Assembly (NCBI GenBank): GCA_958295985.1
Contig: OY282432.1
Span: 1,674,001-1,738,000, forward strand
Reading direction: 5' to 3'
Source of the DNA: an uncultured Candidatus Binatia bacterium
Lineage (GTDB): Bacteria; Desulfobacterota; Binatia; UBA9968; JAJDTQ01
DNA: 64,000 nucleotides
The translations under genes were made by a program, and so were the position numbers. This document shows, one piece after another, positions 56,311 to 64,000 of the stretch (the stretch's first letter is position 1; each line of letters begins with the position of its first letter). A model generated the notes under the pieces. That model worked only from the letters and a program-made list of their open reading frames with translations, had not been told where the DNA came from and ran no database searches.

Positions 56311-57693
56311 TCAGCCGGCGAAGTATCCCAGATGGCGCAGCCAGACGAACTGGAGCGGCAGCGTCACCACCCACGCCAGCGCGGTCAGGGCCAGCAGCAG
56401 CCGGATCGCCTGTCCGGCCCGTATCCCGGCCATGCGCGCGGCGACCACCAGGGGCGGCAGCTCGTACGGGAAGGGCACCATGGACCAGTTGACGGCCTGT
56501 GTCAGCAACACCGTGGCCACGGGCCAGCCGGTGACGGCGCTGATGTCCTTGGCCAGCGTGGCAGCGATGACCGGCTCGCCCGGGACCGTGGTGACGATGC
56601 TGATGAGCATGCCCACGGCGCTCATGGCGGCGAGATTGAACAGGTCGCGGCCGGGTTGCATGGGAAGCTTGTCCAGCAACCAGCCCGCCAGCAGGTCTCC
56701 CAACCCACTGTGCACCACCACCGATCCCATGCCGACGATGCCGCAGATGAAGAGCCACGGCCCCAGGTTGACCTTGCCGGTAAGGGAACTCGGCGGGATG
56801 CAGCCAAGCCGCGGCAGGAGGCAGAGGATGCCCGCCCCCATTGCGATCCAGGCGGGTGACACCCGGTGCCAGTGGTCGGTGACCCACAGCGCCAGGGCCA
56901 TCACCAGGATCAGCAGCAGGTTGCGTTCCGCCGCGGTCCACGGCGCGCCGCGGGCGGGCGCGGGAGCCGGTTGCAGATGCGCGGGGAACAGGAGCCCGAT
57001 CAAAAGGGGAAGCGCCAGGAGGTTGACGACGCTGATGACCGGGAAGTGCATCAGGAAATACTCGCCGTAGGTGATCTGGATGCCGTGGATACTCTCGGCC
57101 GCTCCCAGCAGCACCACGTTGGGCACCGCCGCGGTGAGGATGCCGAAACTCGGGTAGATGCTGCCGGCGGCCACCGCCAGGGTGATGCCGGTACGGCCGG
57201 TGGCGCCCGGGCCGAACCCCAGCCGCTCGCCCATGCTCAGGAAGATCGGCAGCAGGACCAGCACCCGGCCCATGTTGGAGGGCATGATGAAGCCCATGAG
57301 TGCGGCGGTGAGGACGATGCGCCAGAGGAACCCTTGGTAGGAACGGCCGAAGTAGGCCACGGTGGCGGTGGCGATGCGTGCTCCGAGGCCGGTGGCCTGC
57401 ACGGCTGCGGCGATGATGAGACCGCCGAACACGAGCCAGCCCGCGGTGGAGTAGAAGCCGGCGAAGACCACCTCGGGCTTGGCCCCGGTGACGGTCACGG
57501 CCAGGAAGAAGAAGATGACCGAGGTGAGATACTCGGGCAGGACGACCGTCGCCCACAGGCCGATGCACAGCACCACGACCCCGGCGGTGGGCAGTATGCC
57601 GGGGGGCAGTCCGGCGGGCGTCGGCGCCACCGCCAGCACCAGGCCGGCCACGCACGCGGCGGCCGCCACGACCCGGTTAGGCGCCAGGGTCAT
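56311..57693 (-). CDS. SLC13/DASS-family anion permease
   Basis: TAGWLVFGGLIIAAAVQATGLGARIA...GFIMPSNMGRVLVLLPIFLSMGERLG...GEPVIAATLAKDIS. Confidence 0.87.
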   Translation of the reverse strand: MTLAPNRVVAAAACVAGLVLAVAPTPAGLPPGILPTAGVVVLCIGLWATVVLPEYLTSVIFFFLAVTVTGAKPEVVFAGFYSTAGWLVFGGLIIAAAVQATGLGARIATATVAYFGRSYQGFLWRIVLTAALMGFIMPSNMGRVLVLLPIFLSMGERLGFGPGATGRTGITLAVAAGSIYPSFGILTAAVPNVVLLGAAESIHGIQITYGEYFLMHFPVISVVNLLALPLLIGLLFPAHLQPAPAPARGAPWTAAERNLLLILVMALALWVTDHWHRVSPAWIAMGAGILCLLPRLGCIPPSSLTGKVNLGPWLFICGIVGMGSVVVHSGLGDLLAGWLLDKLPMQPGRDLFNLAAMSAVGMLISIVTTVPGEPVIAATLAKDISAVTGWPVATVLLTQAVNWSMVPFPYELPPLVVAARMAGIRAGQAIRLLLALTALAWVVTLPLQFVWLRHLGYFAG

Positions 57694-58328
57694 TCGGCGT
57701 CGGGCTGCCGTTCGGGGGCCTGATCGGCGAACGCGGGCAGCCGCATGCAGCTCTCGTTGATCCGGGCCAGGGTCGGGTAGCGGGCCATATCCAGGTCGAA
57801 GCGCCGTGAGTTGAAGACCTGCGGCACGAGGCAGACATCCGCCAGGGTCGGCCGGTCTCCGAAGCAATGGTCGCCGGTGCGCGGGTCGTCCCGGAGCATG
57901 GCTTCCATGGCGGCGAAGCCTCCGTCGATCCAGTGCCGGGCCCAGGCCGCTCTGGCGTCCTCATCCACGCCGAGGTCTTTCTCCAGGTACTGCAGGACCC
58001 GGAGGTTATTGATCGGGTGGACGTCGCAGGCAACGATCTGCGCCAGCGCCCGGACCCGGGCCCGGTCCGCGGGACCCGCGGGTAGAAGAGGCGGCTCCGG
58101 GTAGCGTTCCTCCAGGTACTCGATGATGGCCAGGGATTGCGTGAGCACGGCGTCGCCGTCCGCCAGGGCGGGGACCAGGCCCTGGGGGTTGCGCTCCAGA
58201 AACTCCGGCGCCCGCTGCTCGTTGCGGCGCAGGTGGACCGGTTGGAGCTCGTAGTCGAGGCCCTTGAGCGCCAGCGCGATGCGCACCCGGTAGGAGGCGG
58301 AGCTTCTGAAGTAGCCGTAGAGTTTCAT
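57690..58328 (-). CDS. maiA: Maleylacetoacetate isomerase (zeta-class GST)
   Basis: MKLYGYFRSSASYRVRIALALKGLDYELQPVHLRRNEQ...NPQGLVPAL...IIEYLEERYPEPPLLP; DVHPINNLRVLQYL. Confidence 0.93.
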   Translation of the reverse strand: MKLYGYFRSSASYRVRIALALKGLDYELQPVHLRRNEQRAPEFLERNPQGLVPALADGDAVLTQSLAIIEYLEERYPEPPLLPAGPADRARVRALAQIVACDVHPINNLRVLQYLEKDLGVDEDARAAWARHWIDGGFAAMEAMLRDDPRTGDHCFGDRPTLADVCLVPQVFNSRRFDLDMARYPTLARINESCMRLPAFADQAPERQPDAE

Positions 58329-58586
58329 GATCCTCCGATGCCGGCCGTATCCGTCGGACACGAGGCGTCCGGTTCTGGAGGCGTCCGGTTGTGCCTCCTG
58401 ACTATAACAGATCGACCGCGGGCCGGATAACATGGCCAAACCGGGCTCTCACCGTTGACAACCGTGGCCCGTTTTTCCGATAGTCCCTGTTGAAGTGCGA
58501 TCCGTGAGGCGGAGGCCGTCAACGCGAAACGCCGGTGAGCGGTCCGGGTCCGAATCCAATCGCGGATGCCTCGGGAAGGGGGTTCC

Positions 58587-59693
58587 ATGAAGAAGATCGA
58601 TGTCGTCGATGCGGATTCCCACGTCATGGAAGTGCGGGAAACGTGGGATTATCTGGATGAGGAGTTCCGGCACCGAAGGCCGACGGTGGTGCAGGGCGAG
58701 GGGCTGGCTACCAACTCTCACATCGACGCGTGGTGGCTCATCGACGGCCAGATCCATCCCCGCTTGTGGGGGAAGGGCACGACCTTCAGCGGGACCCCCC
58801 TGGAGATGAAGTTCGCCCGGGACAAGACCTTCAACATCGGCAGTCAGGGCATGACCGACATCAACGCCCGCATCGAGGACCTGGACGCCTTCGGAATCGA
58901 CATCCAGGTGATCTACTCCTCCATCCTGTTTCATCGCCTCACCGAGGACCCCCGATTCGAGGCCGCCTTGATGCGCAGCTACAACACCTGGATCTCCCAA
59001 CGCTGCGGCGAGCGCCCGGAGCGGCTGAAGTGGGCCGCGGTGATTCCCATGCGAGACCGGGAAGCCTGCGTGGCGGAGGTCCACCGCGCTCGGGAGCTGG
59101 GCGCGGTGGGTCTCATGATCGGAGGCACCGCGGGCCAGACCCTGCTGCACCACCCCGATCTGACCCCCTTCTACGAGGCCGCCTGCGAGGTGGACCTGCC
59201 GGTGTGCATCCATACCGGATGGAGCGCGCCGGGCCTCACGCAGACGTGCGAGGACCCCTACGCCTCCTTGATCCTGAGCTTCACGCTGCCGGTGATGATG
59301 GGTTTCTTCAGCATCCTGGGCGGCGGCGTGCTGGACCGTTTCCCGATGCTCCGCGTGGCCTTTCTGGAGGCGGGTTCCGAATGGATACCGTACATGGTGG
59401 GACGGATGGATCACTATCATCCGGTGGTGGCGATGCTCGGCAATCGCTCCAGGAAGCCTCCCAGCGAGTATCTCAAGGAGGGCCGGGTGTACGTGACGTG
59501 CGAGGCGGAGGAGCCGCTCCTGCCCCAGGTCATCGAGCTCGTGGGGGAGGATCAGATCCTCATCGAGGGCGACATCCCCCACGCCGAGGCCCGGGAGACG
59601 GGCATCGAGGAACTCCGCGAGCGCACCGACATTTCAGAGGCCGTCAAGCAGAAGATCCTGCGTGAGAACGGGTTGGCGTTCTACCGTCTTTGA
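58587..59693 (+). CDS. Amidohydrolase family protein (ACMSD-like)
   Basis: MKKIDVVDADSHVMEVRETWDYLDEEF...VCIHTGWSAPG...LEAGSEWIPYMVGRMDHYH...LIEGDIPHAE. Confidence 0.9.
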   Translation: MKKIDVVDADSHVMEVRETWDYLDEEFRHRRPTVVQGEGLATNSHIDAWWLIDGQIHPRLWGKGTTFSGTPLEMKFARDKTFNIGSQGMTDINARIEDLDAFGIDIQVIYSSILFHRLTEDPRFEAALMRSYNTWISQRCGERPERLKWAAVIPMRDREACVAEVHRARELGAVGLMIGGTAGQTLLHHPDLTPFYEAACEVDLPVCIHTGWSAPGLTQTCEDPYASLILSFTLPVMMGFFSILGGGVLDRFPMLRVAFLEAGSEWIPYMVGRMDHYHPVVAMLGNRSRKPPSEYLKEGRVYVTCEAEEPLLPQVIELVGEDQILIEGDIPHAEARETGIEELRERTDISEAVKQKILRENGLAFYRL

Positions 59694-59699
59694 GTCGCG

Positions 59700-60827
59700 T
59701 CAAAGGCCGTAGAACTCCTTGGGGTTATCCACCAGTATCTTTTCGATGACGCGACCGGGGACGTCCTTGCGCTCCCGCATCACGTCCACCATGCGCGGCT
59801 CGTTGGCGGGGTCGGTGTGCCCGTAGTCGGAGCCGATGAGGAGGTTGTCCTCGCCGGTGTAGCCGAGCAGGTAGGGCAGGTCCTCGTCCGCCTCGCAGGC
59901 TACGTAGATGCGGTAGTCGCGGAACATCTCCACGTTGGTTTCATGCTTCCACCTGGGGCGCTGGATGCCCTTGCGCCCGCCCGCGGCCACGGCGCGGGAT
60001 TCCCGCCGGAGCAGATGCAGCAGATAGGGGACCCAGCTTGCCTTGGCTTCGATGAAGCCGAACCGCAGGCCGGGATACCTGGCCGGCAGGTGGTTGGCGA
60101 CGATGTCCCGGAACGCGAACAGGGGCACCACGACCTGGTTGGCGAACACCGAGCTGATGGCCAGGTCGAAGAGGTTGAGCAGCGTGCGGGAGCCGGACCC
60201 GGTATGGATGCAGATGGGCAGGTCGAGCTTCTCGGCCTCTTCATAGAGCGGGAAGAAACAGGGTTCGGCGATGCTGCGGTCACCCTCCAGGCCGCGCAGG
60301 GTCACCCCCACCGCGCCGTTGGCCTTGCCCTTTCGCATCTCTTCCAGGGAGGCTTCCATGGAGTGCAGCGGCGGCACCACCACCCAGCGGAGCCGCCCCC
60401 TGGACTTGGCCCAGACATCGGCCATCCAGTCGTTGTAGGCGCGGCACAACGCGGTCTCCAGCTCCCGGTCGTCGGTGAGGTACACCAGGAACAGCGTCGG
60501 GTAGATGACCTGGACCTCTACGCCCAGTTTGTCCATGTCCGCCAGCCGTGCCGGCACGTCGGTGATCTCCCGGCAGGCGATGAGGACGTCCTGGCGACGG
60601 ACCTGACCCTTGGAGCGCGAAGGCGTCACCAGCCGGAAGCCGCCTCTGCCGGCCGGCTTGGGAAAGAGGTTGCCGTCGATCAGCCACAGGACGTTGATGT
60701 CCGCGTATAGCGTATCGTCCGGCACTTCCGTCATCACCGGCCGGCGGGAGTGCATGGAAGGCTCCATGAGCTCCCACATCCCCACCGACTCGGATATGTG
60801 CGTGTCCGCGTCGATCACACCCGGCAT
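59700..60827 (-). CDS. Amidohydrolase family protein (ACMSD-like)
   Basis: MPGVIDADTHISESVGMWELMEP...ICIHTGSGSRTLL...FIEAKASWVPYLLHLLRRE...LLIGSDYGHTDPANE. Confidence 0.9.
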   Translation of the reverse strand: MPGVIDADTHISESVGMWELMEPSMHSRRPVMTEVPDDTLYADINVLWLIDGNLFPKPAGRGGFRLVTPSRSKGQVRRQDVLIACREITDVPARLADMDKLGVEVQVIYPTLFLVYLTDDRELETALCRAYNDWMADVWAKSRGRLRWVVVPPLHSMEASLEEMRKGKANGAVGVTLRGLEGDRSIAEPCFFPLYEEAEKLDLPICIHTGSGSRTLLNLFDLAISSVFANQVVVPLFAFRDIVANHLPARYPGLRFGFIEAKASWVPYLLHLLRRESRAVAAGGRKGIQRPRWKHETNVEMFRDYRIYVACEADEDLPYLLGYTGEDNLLIGSDYGHTDPANEPRMVDVMRERKDVPGRVIEKILVDNPKEFYGL

Positions 60828-60838
60828 GTTGTTCCTCG

Positions 60839-61819
60839 TTACCGCTTCAGGGCCTTGCGGATCGCCTCCGCGTCTCTTTTCACCACGGCCATGAGATTGC
60901 GGATGGCTGTTTGCGCGGTGGCCGCGTCACCGGGATTGATGGCCGTTCCGCTTTTCTTGGCCCAGTTGCGGTAGTCCGCGTCGTCCATGGCCTTGACCAC
61001 GATCTCCTCCAGCCTTTTGGCCCGGTCACGGGGAACGCCCGGGGGAATGGCCACCAGCCGCAGGATCTCGTTGATGAAGTTAACTCCCAACTCCTTGGCC
61101 GTGGGCGTGTCCGGGCATGCCCATGACCGCTTGGCGCCCAGGTGGACGATGCAACGGAGGTTGCCGTCCCGGGCAAGCGGTCCCACGGTCGAGTGTTCAC
61201 TCGGGTTGAGCCAGGTCACGAAGTCGCCTCGCATCAGCGCGGGCACGCTGTCCCCGGTGCCTCGATAACCCGTTACCAGATCGAATTTGAGCCCCAGGGT
61301 TCGGGCCGTGAGGAAACTGGGCAGCCACCGTCCGGTGCCGATCCCTTCGGATCCCCAGGTGAGCCGGGAGACCTTCTTGAGGTCGTCCAGGGTCTTGTGC
61401 GGCGACTTGCCGCCGACGAAGACCGTGTAGGGCTCGTTACCCATGCGGGCGATGTATTCGTACTTGTTCAGGTCATACACGGTCTCCCTGGTGCCCGACA
61501 GGATCTGCGGAGTCACCAGGCCCAGCATGTCCAGCACTCCCACCGTGTGGCCGTCCGGTTTGGCGCGGTACAGACTCACCGCGCCGCGCCTGCCGCCGGC
61601 GCCGGTGACGTTCTTGACGATGACCCGGAGGCCCTTGGGTAGCTGCTTGTTGATGCTGCGGGCCAAGGCGCGGCTCATGGCGTCGTAGCCGCCGCCGGGC
61701 GGGAACTGCACGATCCAGTTCAGGTCTCTGCTGGGGAAGTCGGCTTGCACCGGCGTCGCCGCCATACCGGCCACGAAGAAGATGAACAAGACAGTCACTG
61801 TCCGAAGGGTCGATTTCAT
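60839..61819 (-). CDS. TctC-family substrate-binding protein
   Basis: ADFPSRDLNWIVQFPPGGGYDAMSRALARSINKQLPKGLRVIVKNVTGAGGRRGAVSLYRAKPDGHTVG. Confidence 0.9.
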   Translation of the reverse strand: MKSTLRTVTVLFIFFVAGMAATPVQADFPSRDLNWIVQFPPGGGYDAMSRALARSINKQLPKGLRVIVKNVTGAGGRRGAVSLYRAKPDGHTVGVLDMLGLVTPQILSGTRETVYDLNKYEYIARMGNEPYTVFVGGKSPHKTLDDLKKVSRLTWGSEGIGTGRWLPSFLTARTLGLKFDLVTGYRGTGDSVPALMRGDFVTWLNPSEHSTVGPLARDGNLRCIVHLGAKRSWACPDTPTAKELGVNFINEILRLVAIPPGVPRDRAKRLEEIVVKAMDDADYRNWAKKSGTAINPGDAATAQTAIRNLMAVVKRDAEAIRKALKR

Positions 61820-61865
61820 GATTGCCTCCCTTTTTAAGGTTCCCGTTCGGGACGGGTCGGATTTC

Positions 61866-62753
61866 TCAGGCCTCCGCCTTGACGTTCAACTCCATGACGC
61901 CGATCTTCTCGATCTCTCCCCGGAGCTTGTCGCCGTCCAGTAGCGTATGGACCCCGGCCGGCGTCCCGGTCGTGATCAGGTCTCCGGGCCTGAGGGTCAC
62001 CACGCTCGACAGGAACCGGATGTGGTCGCGGACGCCGCAGATCATGTTGCTGGTATGGGAGGTCATGACCTGCTCGCCGTTGTGCCACGCTTTGAGGGAG
62101 AGATCCTGCGGTTCCGGTATCTCGTCCCTGGTGACGATCCAGGGCCCCTGCGGACTGAAGGTGTCGAATCCCTTGCGGATATTGCGGGTGTTCTGTTTGC
62201 CGCGGCCCCAGGGGTCCCGCTGGCTGATGTCCCAGCAGATGGTGTAGCCGAAGACGTAGTCCAGCGCCTGCTCTTCGGTGACCTTCCGGGCCGTCTTGCC
62301 GATGACGACGCACAGCTCGCACTCGAAGTCCACATCGTGCGACACTTTGGGGATGATCACGGCGCTGTCGGGTCCGATGATGGACGACACCGGCTTCAGG
62401 AAGTCCTGGGACATGTGGTCGTCCTTGTCCGGCAGCTCCTGATGGCCGCCCCCCATGCGCGTCTCCATTTCCTTTCGGTGGTCCATGTAGTTGGCGGCCG
62501 CGGCCCAGAGGGAGGTAGGGTTGTCTACGGGCGCCCGAAGGGTCACCTGACCCAGGGGCACCGAGTCGCCGGACCGGATGCATTCCTCGACACAGGGTGG
62601 GGCGTCCGGGTTCCCCGTGAGCGCCTCGATGACCTGGACCATGGTGTAACCGGCCTTGAGGATCCCGGCCGCGACCATTGCCGCTCCGATGGGGTAGACC
62701 CTGTCGTCCACCACCGCGCCTGCCTGCTTCGCGTCGTACGTACAAACCTTCAT
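61866..62753 (-). CDS. Fumarylacetoacetate hydrolase family protein
   Basis: KPVSSIIGPDSAVIIPKVSHDVDFECELCVVIGKTARKVTEEQALDYVFGYTICWDISQRD...PGDLITTGTPAGV. Confidence 0.94.
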   Translation of the reverse strand: MKVCTYDAKQAGAVVDDRVYPIGAAMVAAGILKAGYTMVQVIEALTGNPDAPPCVEECIRSGDSVPLGQVTLRAPVDNPTSLWAAAANYMDHRKEMETRMGGGHQELPDKDDHMSQDFLKPVSSIIGPDSAVIIPKVSHDVDFECELCVVIGKTARKVTEEQALDYVFGYTICWDISQRDPWGRGKQNTRNIRKGFDTFSPQGPWIVTRDEIPEPQDLSLKAWHNGEQVMTSHTSNMICGVRDHIRFLSSVVTLRPGDLITTGTPAGVHTLLDGDKLRGEIEKIGVMELNVKAEA

Positions 62754-62938
62754 GCAAACTCCTTCACTGTGCTGGGTGTCCCACGCATCTGTGAGACGCC
62801 GCTCCGGGTAGCGTTGGTGCCTTATACCACAACGCGCGAGGGGTGGGACAGGGCGCGCCAGGCCGGGCGCGGATGTGATAGGGTTGAACCCTGGTAACGT
62901 TCGACAACGACGGCGGCCGCCCGCCGCGGAGATGGCGC

Positions 62939-63754
62939 ATGAAGACACGGATCCGACACATCGCCCTCAATACGGAGAACTGGGACCGGATGGCCCGGTT
63001 CTATCAGACGGTCTTCGGCATGAAGAAGATCACCACCGGGATGACCGACGAGAAGGGAAACTACAATCCCGACCGCGGCCACATCAGCGACGGGGTCATC
63101 GGCTTCGCCATGCTGCAGAAGCATCCGGGGAACCAGTCCGGGCTGGATCACTTCGGTTTCGAGGTGGAGGAGATACCGGTGGTGCTGGAGCGGATGCGCA
63201 ACGACTATCCGGACCTGCTGGTGGCCAAGAGCCTGCCCCACGTGCCCTTCTCGGTCTCACGCGGCACCGACCCCTGCGGCACGCAGTACGATATCTCGCA
63301 AAAGGGCGAGGCCAAGGTCCGCGAGGGTTATCTGGAAGACGGCTGGGACCAGCCGCGGCAAATCAGTCACATCTCCATCCGCTCGAAGCAGCCGGAGCGG
63401 GTGGCCGAGTTCTACCACAAGGTGTTCGAGCTCGACGTTGGCGAGGTGCCGTCCCCGGACGGCAGTTTTCGGGTCACCGACGGGCGGGTGGAGTTGCTGG
63501 TGCGCCCGTGCGACAACGCGCTCTACCGGGGCATGCGCGAGGGGCTCGACCACATCGGGTTCCGCGTCGAGAACCTGGAGCGGACCCGGAAAGACATCAA
63601 GGCCCTCAGCGACGCCGCTCCCGAGGCGGCGCCCGCCAACCTGGACATCGGCCGTTTCGGCGCCATGACCCGGGCGGATCTCGAGGGTTGCGCCATCGGC
63701 CAGTACGCCATGGCCGACCCCGACGGTATCCTGTTGGACCTCACCGAGCATTGA
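62939..63754 (+). CDS. VOC-family protein with two VOC modules
   Basis: TRIRHIALNTENWDRMARFYQTVFGMKKI... and QISHISIRSKQPERVAEFYHKVFELDVGEV...GMREGLDHIGFRVENLERT. Confidence 0.9.
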   Translation: MKTRIRHIALNTENWDRMARFYQTVFGMKKITTGMTDEKGNYNPDRGHISDGVIGFAMLQKHPGNQSGLDHFGFEVEEIPVVLERMRNDYPDLLVAKSLPHVPFSVSRGTDPCGTQYDISQKGEAKVREGYLEDGWDQPRQISHISIRSKQPERVAEFYHKVFELDVGEVPSPDGSFRVTDGRVELLVRPCDNALYRGMREGLDHIGFRVENLERTRKDIKALSDAAPEAAPANLDIGRFGAMTRADLEGCAIGQYAMADPDGILLDLTEH

Positions 63755-64000
63755 GGCGGATCCGCCTGGGCGCCCTTTGCTTCAGCAGTTGAGCGGAGAA
63801 AGGGAGCAGGGAGCCCACGTCCTGGATCTTCGTGGGCGGGCGCAGAGTGACGCTGAAGTCGCCGTGGCCAACGTTGGCGAGGTCCGGGCCATGAGCCGGA
63901 GCCTCCGCCGATGACGTCGTAGTGGTCAGCCATGTGATGTGTTCCCCTTTTCCGGTCGCTATCCCTTCGGTGTGGCCGCGCGGGCAAGGACGCCGGCGTC

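Noticed and set aside
63523-63933. MADHYDVIGGGSGSW... minus-strand ORF start, reminiscent of a GMC oxidoreductase N-terminus
   Set aside because: The similarity ends after about 12 residues and the ORF then overlaps the VOC gene antisense; possibly a remnant, but not supportable from the sequence here
1-64000. CRISPR arrays, rRNA, tRNA
   Set aside because: No regularly spaced direct repeats or recognisable rRNA/tRNA sequence seen by eye; a tRNAscan/minced run would be needed to be certain

Overview
This is a 64 kb, mostly high-GC bacterial window, probably environmental or metagenomic. It mixes housekeeping genes, a catabolic/transport gene complement and two accessory regions. (1) 0-9.6 kb: uvrA (5' part), pdxA, a SurA-like PPIase, mfd, a UbiD-family decarboxylase and an enoyl-CoA hydratase. 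(2) 9.6-23.1 kb: a defence-island-like block. It holds a NERD-like/UvrD-type helicase coupled to a DUF2290 protein, a DUF262 + HEPN pair, and a type III R-M system (Mod/Res) with an AbiJ-NTD4-like gene nested between mod and res. An acyl-CoA ligase is wedged between the modules. (3) 23.3-32.4 kb: two tripartite tricarboxylate transporter (TTT) operons, one with a TctA-TctB fusion, plus an NMT1-type SBP, a cupin protein and a GlcG-like protein. (4) About 33.2-44.6 kb: a putative integrative element bounded by imperfect ~70-bp direct repeats. It has two overlapping tyrosine recombinases (one lacking the usual catalytic Arg), SSB, a DUF2493/SLOG protein, a frameshifted zinc-ribbon-repeat gene, a toxin-antitoxin locus with a degraded PIN toxin, an NHLP-type RiPP precursor with no visible maturation genes, and an HTH-GTPase fusion protein. 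(5) 45-64 kb: TctC proteins, a short-chain reductase, a TbpB-like lipoprotein, tag, three tandem haem-oxygenase-fold (TENA/PqqC/HDO-like) paralogues flanked by VOC proteins, a DapA family protein, transporters, maiA, amidohydrolases and an FAH-family hydrolase. No tRNA, rRNA or CRISPR array was recognised. All family calls come from reading translated motifs; no database search was run.
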